Part shown: in pieces, positions 11,460 through 23,650 of the stretch
Numbering within the stretch: position 1 is the stretch's first letter
Layout of the letters: each line of letters begins with the position of its first letter
DNA from: Hypericum androsaemum
Taxonomy: Eukaryota > Streptophyta > Magnoliopsida > Malpighiales > Hypericaceae
Reading direction: 5' to 3'
Assembly (NCBI GenBank): GCA_963995505.1
Contig: OZ023184.1
Location: forward strand, 6,386,001 to 6,450,000
DNA: 64,000 nucleotides
Made by a program: the position numbers and the translations under genes
The notes under the pieces: generated by a model
The model's input: the letters and a program-made list of their open reading frames with translations, nothing else
The model's database searches: none
Told to the model about the DNA's origin: nothing

Positions 11460-14400
11460 GGAATCTAAGTACATCAAAAGGTCCTGATCATGAAGGTCTC
11501 TAATGGACTTAGACCAAATTAGCCACTCTCTTACCCGGTAGAGAATGGAATGTAGAAGAAGCTCCCAGTCGCACACAGCACTGTCAAAGATCATGCAATT
11601 CCTCAAGTTCCAGATATCCCACTTGATTGCCCCAAAAAGTGCATACCAAATCTTTCTCTAACATTCCTCTTCTCACAAGGCCTTTCCAATTTGCAGAGGA
11701 GGAGAGCACATCGTTACTTATACACCAACAGACCCCAATTCTTTTAGCTGTTGAATTCCAAATCCACCAGGAGACATTGCAATGAACGAAAGGTAGGCGT
11801 TCGACTCATCAAAAGTCCCACACAGAGGACAGAGCACATCCCAAGCTTCAAGTCTATTCATCCTTTAAGATTCACACGAGTGGGGAACTTACCCTATAAT
11901 GTGATCCAAAGGAATGCCTCAACCTTATAAGGAGGATATTCATTCCAAAGTCGAGCTAATTCGACCTGCAGATAGGTTAATTGGTTGTAATAAAGCATGT
12001 TTTATAACGATCTGGTATTGAAACTATTACTTTTTTCATATACCCAGATGATCACATCTTCAACTCCGAATCTAGGCCTGAAGCTGGAGAGAAGATCCAA
12101 GAGCGCAGCCAAGATTTCCTCCTCCCAAACAAAAAGGCGACGCCTTCTTGTGAGGTTCTAATGCCATTCATCACTAATCCATCGTCCACTTTTGAAGACA
12201 GTAGCACTAGCCTGTTCAGAGATGGAAAAGAGGCATGGGAATTGGTCTTTTAGTGCTACTCCTTCCCACTATGGTTCAATATAGAATATGATTTTTTCCC
12301 CTTCACCCACCTGGTGCTTGCAACCCTCTCTGAAAACCTGTACAACTTAAAACAAGCCAGAGACCACCTTGATAATATCAGCTCAGATTCTACTTCCTCT
12401 TGCCATAGGAACATCATCAGAGGAAATAGGTGTGAATCTGTACAATCCAGCAATTACTTGAGCCCACCACGACTATCTTTCATGAGGAAATCTCCAAGCC
12501 CATTTAAGCAAAAGACTTTCATTTTTCTCGCCCCCTTTTTCAATTCCCATCCCTACCAAATTTTTTGGACATGAGATAGTATACCATTTAACCATGGGAG
12601 ACTTGCTTTTGTCTGAACAACCAGTCTAGAGAAACTTCCTAATCTTTTTCTCGATATCCTTGCAGATGCCCTTTGGAAGTTTGAAAATAGAGAGAAAGTA
12701 GGAATGGAGGAAAATAAGGACTGCCTTAGTGAGAGTGAGTCTCCCTCCCAAAGATAAAAGATTACCTTTCCAGAAAGCAAGTCAGCAATCTAAAGCATCC
12801 AAAATAGGCTGCCAGTGCAATTTTTGGCTCATATTGCATCCTAGAGGAAGTTCAAGGTACTTAATTAGGAGGTTTTCCACTTTGCAGCCCCAGGTGTTGC
12901 TCGTTGAATTAAGCTCTTTTTGGGTGGCGTTGACACTAACTAAGGACATTTTCCTAACATAGACTTACAGCCCTGAAACAAGTCTGAAAGCAAGAACAAT
13001 AAACCTCAGGTTATTCATACTTTGATCATCCACCACTGAGAATAGTAGCATGCCATTCGTATACTATATAATCGATAAGCGTTGATCCAAACCAGGTAGG
13101 CCGAGACCTCTAATGTAGCCAAGTTCATCAGCCTATTTAACCAGAACTCGAAGGCCCTTCGCAGCCAAAAAGAAGAGGAATGGGGAAATTGGGTGATCTT
13201 GCCGGAGACATCTATCAAGTTTAAACATATTGGTTGGTAAACCATTTACAAGAACGGAGGCCTGAGCATTTGATACGCAACCATGAATCCAGCCTCTCTA
13301 TCGAGCTCCAAACCCCATTGCCTCTGTTGTTTGGTCCAGATATTTCCAATTTACACAATCAAAAGCCTTTGAAAAATCTAACTTGACAAGAGCAGCCTCT
13401 TTCTTACTTGCCTTCAGGTAAGAGATCACATCATTCGCCACTAGAATATTTTCTGAGATTTACCTCCCATGGATGAATATTGATTGCTCTTTCCCCACTA
13501 CCTTATGTATGACATTCCTCAGTCTTAAAGCAAGTACTTTGGTGATGACTTTGTAGATGCTACCAACCAAGCTTATCGGGCAAAAATTTGATAATAATGA
13601 TGTGCTAGGAGACTTCAGAACAAGGTAATGAAAGAGGAGGATGCCAGCTTGTTTAGTTTCCTTGTCCTGAAGAAATCCTCAATGAAAAGGAACAAATTAT
13701 CCTTGATTATCTCCCAGTCCGCTTTGTAAAATCTGAAATTAAACCCATCTGGCCCCGGGGCCTTGTCTCCGTTACAACTCCACAATGCAGCCTTGATTTC
13801 CTCTCTTGAGGGAGTAGCTTCAAGATTGGTTGCAGAGTCTGGGTCAAGTCGAGAGAAGAGACTCGACGAGATGGCAGGTCTAGAGGTTCTAGGTTCTGTA
13901 AACTGATCCTTAAAGAAAGAGAAAACTTCATTCCTAACTTCAACATGAGCTGCAATCTTCCTTCCATTTAGCTTTAGTGAGTTGATGAAGTTGAAAATTC
14001 TTCGAGAAGAGGCTGTAGCGTGGAAAAACCCCGTATTTTTATCTCCTTCTTTGCCCCAAGCAAACCTTGATCTCTGTTTCACATGGAGTCTAAGTCCTTT
14101 TGAGCTTTGAACATACAGTTCTGCCAACAAACCCGATGTGCCTTAGTCGTATCCAAAATTGGAGCCTCTTTTTCAAGAAGAACGATTATGTGAATCTCAA
14201 TTTCTGCTTGCTTGATCTCTGACTCCACTTTTTTGAAGGATTCCCTGTTCTAGATCTTTAGCTTCTCCTTTAAGAGCTTTAGCTTGAATGCAAATCGTTG
14301 AGTGCCATAAGTCTTGGAGTTGAATTTGCGCCACCCAGATTTTAATCAAGAACAGAAAGTCAGGTTCCTCGAGCCAAGAGTTGTAGATGCTTATCGACGT
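11460..14400 (-). pseudogene. LINE ORF2 reverse transcriptase, dead
   Basis: The longest open part (14130-13615) contains RSRFAWGKEGDKNTGFFH and GDKAPGPDGFNFRFY, the usual N-terminal RT signatures of plant LINEs. Further on, with frame changes, come a PISLVGSIYKV-like region, FSKAFDCVNW (about 13350), and the catalytic loop. The loop, normally YADD, reads YTNG at 13063-13052 with a TAG just before it (13066-13064), so both catalytic Asp residues are lost. A C-terminal zf-RVT-like stretch including VEAFLW and CVLCG-like remnants is visible around 11900-11800. Several stops and frameshifts are present. Confidence 0.87.
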
Positions 14401-14578
14401 CCACCTTGTCGTCAACCCGGATAAAGCCAAACCGAGTGTTTCATTTCAAGAGCTTGATGGGTACAAAGGAATCGACAATTCTGCAGAACCACGAGAAGCA
14501 GTCATGAAGTGCTGCCGCATTCCACTGAAATAGAAGGTTGTCTGCAAAGATAGATACTAGTTTCCCATTATCTGCCAT
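14380..14578 (-). pseudogene. LINE ORF1 start with RRM-like fold, truncated
   Basis: From ATG 14578 the frame reads MADNGKLVSIFADNLLFQW, then FCRIVDSFVPIK, one TGA, and RFGFIRVDD. This order and the RNP1-like FGFIRV look like an RRM, a known N-terminal domain of some plant LINE ORF1 proteins. The frame runs out at about 14380, where the ORF2 RT sequence (SWLEEPDF) starts in another frame, so a deletion of several kb has joined the two. RRM assignment is by eye. Confidence 0.6.
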
Positions 14579-15983
14579 GGTGCGGGACTGGTAGGCGGTT
14601 CCACCATCGCTTCAGGCCTTTCCGAGATGGGAAGGTAGAGGAGGCCCACGGTGGAAACCGCCCAGAGAAGAAGATAGTTGGGAAAGGTTGAGAGATGTTT
14701 AGAGAGGGAAACTAAAGAGTATATTTTTGGAAATATGGCCAGGCTTAGGCTGACTAATCCAAATTTGAGTCAAAAATGTCTTAGAATTGTGGTAAATATC
14801 TTCAAAAAAAATATTTGACAATATTGCATTCTCAACAACTCAAATTCATAATATTTTGTTTTAACTCTCTGCTAATCGGCAAGGAGAGATGATATTGAAA
14901 TTGGAGGAATTATAGGAAGGACACTAGTCTTATGAAAGAGAATAGATTGAGTGAGGACTAAATAAAAATTGTCCTAAGTGGGGACTAAATTTTGGGTCGT
15001 CAGATTCGATTGTAAAAGAAAAATTTTAAATCTTATGGTCAATAACCAATTAGGGGCATTTTTGACTTTTTTACCCAAGAAAGATACTAATTAAAGATTG
15101 ACCCCACGTCTCTTCCTCTACCATATTTTCAAAAAACTAGGCACAACCTCCTTTCTCTCGGTTCTTCTCTCATCAATCACCATTTACCCCTCCCAAAATG
15201 AAGGAAAAAAAGAGAAAAAGAGGCGAGGAGTTTTCCTTCCAAATCCTCTCCAAGAAGAAGAAGATCTATTGAATTCCAGCTGGAGAGAGGTAGAAGAAGA
15301 AACCGAAAAGGCGAATGTCATTCTTCGATTCTGAATCATCGTCCAATAGCATTGTTTCGTGTTCTGCGTGGATCCGTCTGTATCCTTCCAAATTAGGTCT
15401 ACTTAACGAGATGCTTGGATCCACGAGGAAAGGAGATTCGAGATCTGCTTGGAAGGTACGCCTCGATTTTGTATATGTTTAACAGGTACTTATCATGGAT
15501 AAAGTCACCGTGAAAGTGATGTCTCACGCTTGCAAGATGGATGATATCACCGATCAAGGCATTTCTTCTTCGAATTCGACATTTTTCTAGGTCAACTGAA
15601 TTCTTCTTTAACTTGTGGAATTGTAAAGATGTTAAAATTTGATAGAGAGAGCTTAGCCTAATTTCTTGACTTGGATTGGACCGGTCGGCCATGTCGATGT
15701 TTAATTGTCAATTGGTTTTAACAAGAAAATAATGTTCTAATCCCATATTGGTTTTAACAAGATCTTTGATCCCTTGATAATTGTCTATTCGGTGTTGTTG
15801 CTAATGGTTGTGAACTACATACTCTGCAACCATTTTCATGTTTTGCTGTAATTCCATTATAGCTTGTTGTTGCTTCTTTAACTGTTTGGACGGTTTGTGA
15901 ATCAAAGATTTAATGTTGTTGGATCGTAGGAATGTAGTAAGATATGCCGGTTGATTGATGCTTGCTACTACTTTTTCATACAG

Positions 15984-16117
15984 GTGTGCGAGCTGGAGAA
16001 CCACCCAAACTTCAATGTTGGTAAGGGATCTATCTTGACCAGCGTGGGCACAGCTAAGATACAAGCCTGTAAAATGGATGGAAAGACGAAAAGATGCAGA
16101 GCAGCTGAAGAATGGGG
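15984..16117 (+). pseudogene. Captured fragment of plant isoaspartyl peptidase/L-asparaginase
   Basis: The frame from 15984 reads VCELENHPNFNVGKG, then a SVGTAKIQ segment, then MDGKTKRC. This matches the N-terminal part of plant-type (Ntn-hydrolase) asparaginases, whose usual form is ELE-x-P-x-FN-A-G-x-G-S-V-L, GTVEMEA, MDGxTKRCGA. The bases before it, TTTTTCATACAG, look like an intron end (polypyrimidine then CAG), so the capture appears to come from genomic DNA. Only about 44 codons are present, well upstream of the catalytic Thr, so it cannot be an enzyme. It ends where family similarity is lost near 16117. Confidence 0.75.
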
Positions 16118-16319
16118 TATGTGTAGGCGAACTCATTAGTATATCTTTCGGTTGAAGTGAGATTGGCATTCAGATGTTCTCACAATAATTTTTATCTAGA
16201 GTGATATTGGTTTCATATTATTTTTAGATTGGTTTCATATTAGTTTGATTACCATTTATTTTTATGTGGTTTATACAAATTATAACGATTGGGTTCTAAT
16301 GACAGATGATTGTACCAAT

Positions 16320-16770
16320 AACATTCGTAAAATTGGTTTTATTTGTAGAGATATTGGTATAATTTTGTAGTGATATTGGTATATTTTTGTATTAGTATAA
16401 TAGTATTTTTGTATTGGTATATTTGTATAGTCACAATGGTATATTTCTGTAGTGATATTGGTTTGCATATGTAGTGATATTGGTTTGCATGTGTAGTGAT
16501 ATTGGTTTGCATGTGTAGTGATATTGATTTTCAGATGTAGTGATATTGGTTTCATGTGTAGTGATATTAGTTTTCATGTGTAGTGATATTGGTTTGCATA
16601 TGTAGTGGTATTGGTTTTCGGATGTAGTGGTATTGGTTTGCATGTGTGGTGATATTGGTTTTCAGATGTAGTGATATTGGTTTTAGATGTAGTGATATTA
16701 CTTTTCAAAGTAGTGATATTGGTTTTCAGATGTAGTGATATTGGTTTGCATGTATAGTGATATTGGTTAT
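16320..16770 (-). repeat. 22-bp minisatellite array, locus 1 left
   Basis: About 15 good copies of a 22-bp unit (TGTAGTGATATTGGTTTGCA plus two bases), with worn copies at the left. On the minus strand it reads without stops in all frames because the unit is not a multiple of three and lacks stops; this gives spurious ORFs. The same unit occurs in the opposite orientation at 17611-18262. Confidence 0.9.
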
Positions 16771-17610
16771 CCAATTAATTTTTTGTTTGGTTTATTCAGG
16801 TCTAATCGTAGGACTTTGATAGATGCACTATGTTTAATAACATAAAATTATTTAATATGCACCAAAATTTTCATGAAAATCGATGGATTCACAAAAAAAA
16901 TTAAAGAATACAAAATAGTTTTTTATATTACATTATTTTGAAAAAATTATAAGATGTGACCAAATTATTATAATAAATATTTAACATTGTTGAGTATCTA
17001 ATTGCTCGATAACTCTTTAAATTATAAGATTTTATACCATCTCGCCAAGCATTCTGAATATGCGAAAAGCCCATTTGGCTATCTTATATACGTACCGATA
17101 TAATTTTTGTATTGTACCAATATGATTATGGAAGTATATCAATTTCATTCAACTGATATACCATAAGTTGAAATTTAAGATAAGATGAAATATTCTCAAA
17201 TCTTAATTGATAACATGATGGCAAGTTCAACATTAGACAATCTTTTGGACAATCTTTTGCTCTTTACAATATGCCAAGTTCATAATTGGTTTAGTGGTCG
17301 ATTCAAGTCTATGTCCAAACAATTTTTCTTTTGTATTGTCTCCTGGTTCGAGACATCGGTTGCGCTATTTTTTTGTTTCAGTTTTGTCTTCTGGTGCTTT
17401 GCCATTGATTTTTCACGACCAACCTCGCTACTCCTTTTCAATCTCTTTCTTGATTTGTTCGGATTCTAGCATTTCTTTATAGATTTACCCAATGCTTTGG
17501 ATGTTGACTGGACATCATCCATTTGTTGTACTTGTGGCGTTGGTGTACCTTCAAACATAAATGTTTCAATGTTTATAAAAAAGATAACAAACAATCAAGT
17601 TTTAACAAAT
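16771..17610. other. AT-rich spacer between the two opposed arrays
   Basis: It separates the inverted arrays. An open frame at 17185-17469 (94 codons, very rich in Phe) resembles nothing I recognise and is probably chance. No other content can be supported. Confidence 0.5.
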
Positions 17611-18262
17611 AATCACTACACATGCAAACCAATATCGTTTCACATGCAAACCAGTATCACTTCACATATTACCAACATCAATACACTTGCAAACCAATAT
17701 CACATCACATGAAAATAAATATTACGGCCACATGCAAACCAATATCACTTCACATGCAAACCGGTATCACTTCATATACAAACCGATATCACTTCATATG
17801 CAAACCAATATCACTGCCACATGCAAACCAATATCATTTCACATACAAATCAGTATCACTTCATATATTACCAACATCAATACACATGCAAACCAATATC
17901 ACATCACATGAAAACTAATATTACGGCCATATGCAAACCAACATCACTTCACATGCAAACTAATATCACATCACATGAAAACCAATATCATGGCCACATG
18001 CAAACTAATATTGTTTCACATGCAAACCAGTATCACTTCACATATTACCAACATCAATACAAATGCAAACCAATATCACGGCCACATGTAAACCAATATC
18101 ACATCACATGCAAACCAATATCACATCACATGAAAATAATATCACAATACATACAAACTATTATCACTTCACATGCAAACCAATATCACAACACATGCAA
18201 ACCAGTATCACTTCACATGCAAACCAGTATCACAATACATGCAAACTAATATCACTTCACAT
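17611..18262 (+). repeat. 22-bp minisatellite array, locus 1 right, inverted relative to the left array, with higher-order repeats
   Basis: About 28 copies of ACATGCAAACCAATATCACT plus two bases, the reverse complement of the left array. A divergent block containing ATATTACCAACATCAATACA occurs near 17660, 17857 and 18035, so units are amplified in larger blocks of about 180-200 bp. Confidence 0.9.
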
Positions 18263-18408
18263 AAATAAATGATGTTGAAATATGAAGAGTCCTTCCTTCA
18301 TAAGAATGAACCCTAACGACAGCAATCTCAATTAACAACATCGAAGATGACCAAATCTGGGAGACGACCGTAGATGACCTTGAAGCCAGAGCTTGGTGAC
18401 CAGAGACA

Positions 18409-18480
18409 ACCTCGAACCCAGACCGAAGATGACCTCGAACCCAGACCAGAGACGACCTCGAACCCACACCGGAGATGACC
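18409..18480 (+). repeat. Short tandem repeat, about 23 bp x 3
   Basis: Three near-identical copies of CCTCGAACCCAGACC followed by a variable GAAGATGA-like tail. It lies right of the main array. The words at 18270-18305 (GATGTTGAAATATGAAGAGT) are repeated at 18662-18700, bracketing this segment. Confidence 0.7.
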
Positions 18481-18873
18481 TTCGTCTTCCTTCTTCTTCC
18501 CCGCTGGCGAAGTGGAAGGCACGCGAGAGAGAGAAAGAGAGAGTAACACTGACGTCGCAACAGCTTAATGCCGCCGCCGCTTACCTGCTCGATGCCTGGC
18601 GTCTTTCACGTTTAAGTGATTTGAGGTTAATTGGTTTGAGGATTTAATTTTTTATTTTGAAGTGATGTTGGAATGTGAAGAGTTCTTCCTTCACAAGAAC
18701 GTGAGGTCCTTCACGTGTGGTGTGTTTGATTGGTTTTAATTTTTTTTTACCTTTTTAATATTTCCATAAATAGGTGTATTATCCCTAACTTTTCGTTTGA
18801 TTTGGTTTCTATTAGTTTTTCAATATTACCCCTGATTGATTTATTATTAACTAGATTGCCACCATACTCCCTT

Positions 18874-19611
18874 CTAAGGGTGAGCAAATTATCCGGTATT
18901 TGATATCCGAATTTTTTTTTGGATTCGGATAATTTTGATTCGGACTCGGATTCAGATTATCCGAAATTTATAATTTAAATTCGGATTCGGATAACAAAAT
19001 CGATAATTCGGTCCAAAATTTAGGGCCCATTAGGTAAAATCTGCATATGGGCTTGTCGTTTGGGCTAGGTTTTAAATAGGGACAGTAGATAGAAATGAAG
19101 GCAAGAGAATTTTAACTTCATCTCAGAGTACCCCCAGTCCTCTTAAGCTAAAAAGAGACGAAATCTAATTTTTAACCCTAGCTAATAGCCGCCCCAAATT
19201 TTTTTCCACCGCGTCCCTGTCGCCCCGAGCTCTTGAGGGCCCGACTCCGAGAGGCTAGATCTCAGGATGCTTTTGAAGAATCTGCCTCCATCATGATATG
19301 TGGAATTCTTGTTGGAAAGTTTATTTTATTTTATTGGAAATATAGTCTGTTTTGTTCTCCTTCTCCGCCTCCATCATGGATTCGTGATATTCCATGATTT
19401 GTAATGAAGATTGCTTGAAGACATGTACAGTAGTTTAATTTTTTAAATTAAATTCGGATAATTCGGATTATCCGAATCCGTATCTGAAATAATTTTAGAT
19501 TTCGGATATTTGACTATTCGAATTCGAATAGTAAAATAGTAAATTTGGATAATTCGAATAATAAGAAATTCAAATAATTCAGATTCGAGTTATTCGAATG
19601 CTCACCCCTAC
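18874..19611. mobile_element. hAT-type non-autonomous element
   Basis: The ends are CTAAGGGTGAGCA and the reverse complement of TGCTCACCCCTAC, a 13-bp inverted repeat with two mismatches, of the RGGGTGAGCA kind common in plant hAT elements. The 8-bp flanks ACTCCCTT and GACCCCTT match at five positions, so any target duplication has decayed. The interior has many ATTCGGATAATTC-like words and no protein similarity. Confidence 0.75.
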
Positions 19612-19700
19612 GACCCCTTTAGTTCTCAAAAATGAGGACCCTTTAGTTCCCAAAAATGAGGACTAAGATAGTCCCCACCAAATCTGGACGCAAGCGAAGT

Positions 19701-20452
19701 AAATGCTGCTTCCTCTAGTAGGTAAAGAATGTCTTTTTTTGATAGCAGTGGCTCACACGACACGAGGCAATAGATGGAGGTTTTTAACTAATTTCGTGAA
19801 GACTTACGAGGATCGGATAGTTTTAGCACGTCGCACATAAATGCATGCCTCTGAATATATACCAACGTCCCTACGTGAGGCGTCCAAAGGGGTTGGAATT
19901 TTTTAAATATAAAATTTATATTATTACAGCTCAAATTAAAAAAAATGTTATTGAATTATTTAAATAACTCCTATACACTTGTTGAAAGAAAATTCTCGAA
20001 TTTGAAACTTTGAAAATACAACAATGTTAAATAAATATTGGGATAAGTTTGTCACAATTTAAATATTTTATCCTCGCAAACTTAGATTAGTCATTTTTTA
20101 TAAAGGTGGTTAAAAAAAGGTGCAAGGTGGAATTCAGAAAAAGGTCTTGGTGCTTTTTATGTATTTTTGCTATTACTACAGCTCAAAGAGAAAATTGTTA
20201 TTAAATTATATTGTTTACCTTATCGAAAAAAATTGTATTGTTTAAATAAGGCCTACAACGTCACTAAAATTAATTATCTGATGGAAGTATTTACGATGGA
20301 GAATACACTTTAAGAAACCAAGAGATTACGATTTGAGAGAGTTGGATGCATAGCAATGTTTGATAATATAACAGTATTATTTATTTAACGAGAATGCTTT
20401 CTTATCATTTAAATGTCTTATTTGTTATGTGGAATTACAGATTTCAAAATAG
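19701..20452. other. Intergenic, no gene seen
   Basis: AT-rich. Stretches near 19990-20060 and 20330-20430 share words with 24820-24890 (TTTGAAAAT-CAACAATGTTAAAT), probably old dispersed repeats. No ORF of interest. Confidence 0.45.
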
Positions 20453-20460
20453 GTAGCACT

Positions 20461-21796
<1,336 letters not shown>

Positions 21797-21916
21797 GTCG
21801 CACTTTTTCACGAATGGCAGCTTTTGACAGCAAAGGTAGGGCCCAAGTCGGCTCATGATCAATCAATAACGGGCTGAGAATGAGTTACTGCTGGTCCAGC
21901 AAAAGTCACAGAGAGC

Positions 21917-23650
21917 GGATTGGGCTGCATTTTTTTTTAATTCTAAAGAATGGCAATGAGATGAAGATGAACTAGTCACAATCACTAAGCAATTGTTATA
22001 GCAAAAGGATGATTCAATGCCAACTTTTTATTCTTCACTTTCACCATTAGAATGAAAAGTTCTTGCAACTGTAAGCTGCTTGCTATATGCAAATGAATTC
22101 TGCAGAAGCCGCGGAGCAGTGTTCGTCAACCGTCCATGGGAATCTTTGTAGTGTTGGGCAATCTCCGGCCGTGAACGAAGGAGCTAGAGAGATGCAATGC
22201 TCTTGATGGTTGTGCATAAGGCACCATATGAGCAGCACCTCTAACTGTGACAAAAGTTAGCAGGTTTCCGTACTCTGTCGCCCAACCTCCGACCTATCCT
22301 CTGTGAAACCAAGCACCATATGGTATCGTCGTCTTGAACTTCAGATCATTAGCTAGTTCATGTACAAGTGTGCGGGATCCGAGCAATGGTACAACAGAAT
22401 CCTGGTCACCGCTGAAAACCCAAACTGGAATTTTGTTCTGAATGATCCTCTTGAGTATGGGAAGCATGTTCATGTCTTCATCGGAATCACTGTACTGTAG
22501 GACACCACTGCACATGGACCAACTGTAAGGAAGATTAGTCCTGTTGGCATGAAGAGCTTTCTGAACCTCAGGAAGGTTGAAGTAGAGCATTCTTTCATAG
22601 GACATACACACAGCAATCCCAAGGCTCATCTTGGTAGCCAGTTTTTTCAATCGCAGTTCTTGCTCAACTATGGATGGATAGCACACGTCAACAACAACGT
22701 CGTAGTTGTTTATGTAGTCACCAACAATGCTATTCGCCTCGGATATCGCATCATTGCATGATTGAGTCACATTGTGCGGACTTGCAAACGTGTAGTCGTC
22801 GAAGTCGCAGTCATTCAACCCATGAGACCAAAAATATTCATAGGTTGCAAGAATATCCTGGTCAAGTTTAAGGAGCGGATTTCCAATAGCAACTCCTTTG
22901 ATGTTGAACTTAAATCCATTTGATTGTGAACTGTAGTCAAGTAGGACATCAGCCAACTGTGGAATGTAGTGCCCTGCATAACTCTCTCCTGTAAGAAGCA
23001 GCGGACGTGATTTGAATTCCGGGAATTCTCGAACCAATTCAGTAAGAATACTTCCATATCATTCGCAGTCTTGGCATCTCCTGTAGTGCAATCTGAAGTC
23101 GTGTTGGAGTACGACCATCCTACTCCGGCAGGAGACTCGAGGAATAGAAGATTTGATGCTCTGTTCCATGACATTGAATTTCTTCGAAGGCCTCGGCCAT
23201 CCCCTCTGGGGAAAAAGGACCCAATTCTGTGAAGGCGTGCGCCTGCCATTGAAGAACAGCCAGTGGTTTGCTTTGAGGGTCTTTGTCAGCATCAACAAAG
23301 TAATAGAACAAGCTCCTCTCACTCTTGACATCAACATCCACATAACCAGCAAATTGCCTGAACCCAACAACTGGCTGTCCTGGCAACAAGTTCACTACCA
23401 GATCCTCATCTGTGTACCCCCTCCACCACCACCAACTGTGAATAATTATTACTCGCCAACCAAACAAGACTTACAGCTGCCAACCAAACCCTACCCATCT
23501 CTTGGAATCCCATCACCAACCTTCCTCCTCTGAGAAGGAAACAAAGACGAGAGGGATGAACAAATTGGATGAACGTCTTCTATTTGACTTTCTCCTGAAT
23601 AGCGTCATTTCGAAGGACCAGAGTCTCCCAAATAGGATTGGGCTGCATTT
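21917..23650 (-). mobile_element. Retroposed gene copy with 16-bp target-site duplication
   Basis: The 16-bp GGATTGGGCTGCATTT occurs at 21917-21932 and again at 23635-23650. Between them lies an intronless serine carboxypeptidase-like sequence on the minus strand. A run of T at 21930-21938 is its poly(A) tail, next to one duplication copy. This arrangement is the standard signature of LINE-mediated retroposition of an mRNA. The 5' leader (23634-23514) and 3' UTR (22125-21939) are included, so the copy is near full length. Confidence 0.93.
22126..23513 (-). pseudogene. Processed pseudogene of a serine carboxypeptidase-like protein
   Basis: Reading from ATG 23513, a signal peptide-like start ([15 protein letters not shown]) leads to a GYTDEDLVV / [19 protein letters not shown] segment, [12 protein letters not shown], the catalytic-Ser motif [12 protein letters not shown] (about 23000), the catalytic-Asp region [11 protein letters not shown] (about 22400) and the catalytic-His motif [11 protein letters not shown] (about 22230). 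Close family members are plant SCPL proteins of the SCPL42-like group, which are normally split by several introns; none are present here. Lesions: at least three frameshifts (about 23480, 23240 and 23040), a small deletion removing the GGPGCSS oxyanion segment, loss of about 12 codons after YFWSHG, and TAG replacing Gln after AWFHRG (about 22294). Not a working enzyme. Confidence 0.92.

Larger units (their letters stand above)
11331..14720 (-). mobile_element. LINE (non-LTR retrotransposon), internally deleted and degenerate
   Basis: On the minus strand a 5' leader (about 14720-14579) leads into an RRM-like ORF1 start (14578), then directly into the N-terminal part of an ORF2 reverse transcriptase (about 14400). 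The RT core follows, then the thumb region, then a zf-RVT tail (about 11890-11460). The 3' end reads GTGTACATAATTC plus an AT-rich stretch and a poly(A) run, seen as poly(T) at 11333-11342 on the plus strand. Most of ORF1 and the endonuclease are missing. No target duplication was found. Confidence 0.85.
14920..19700. mobile_element. Non-autonomous element, minisatellite family A, locus 1 (asparaginase capture)
   Basis: The left end has TAGATTGAGTGAGGAC (about 14942) and the right end, reversed, CAGATTTGGTGGGGAC (about 19687). Both are followed inward by GGACTA and a second copy of the GTCC/GGGGACT words. The left subterminal sequence (CGTCAGAT... ATTTTTGAC...TTTTACC) is shared with 28640-28790. 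The interior holds a pyrimidine-rich leader-like stretch (15100-15300), a captured host-gene fragment (15984-16117) and two opposed 22-bp arrays. A hAT-type element (18874-19611) interrupts the right end. No transposase was recognised and no target duplication found, so superfamily is open; a MULE-like (Pack-type) nature is possible. Confidence 0.6.

Noticed and set aside
12314..12962. Plus-strand ORFs across 12314-12962
   Set aside because: They lie antisense to the LINE RT/thumb region and are shadows of it.
15399..15692. 97-codon ORF on the minus strand near the asparaginase fragment
   Set aside because: No similarity recognised; might be part of a captured gene but nothing supports it.
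17185..17469. 94-codon ORF between arrays
   Set aside because: Phe-rich low-complexity; no recognisable motif, no start context, no homologue known to me.
16280..18272. Several His/Tyr/Asn-rich open frames of 60-140 codons on both strands
   Set aside because: Same cause as above; frames follow the minisatellite and are not genes.
19260..19330. Possible exon within the hAT element (ATGCTTTTGAAGAATCTGCC)
   Set aside because: Too short and no similarity; the region is simply the element's interior.
23153..23533. Plus-strand ORF of 126 codons
   Set aside because: Antisense to the carboxypeptidase retrocopy; no own motif.
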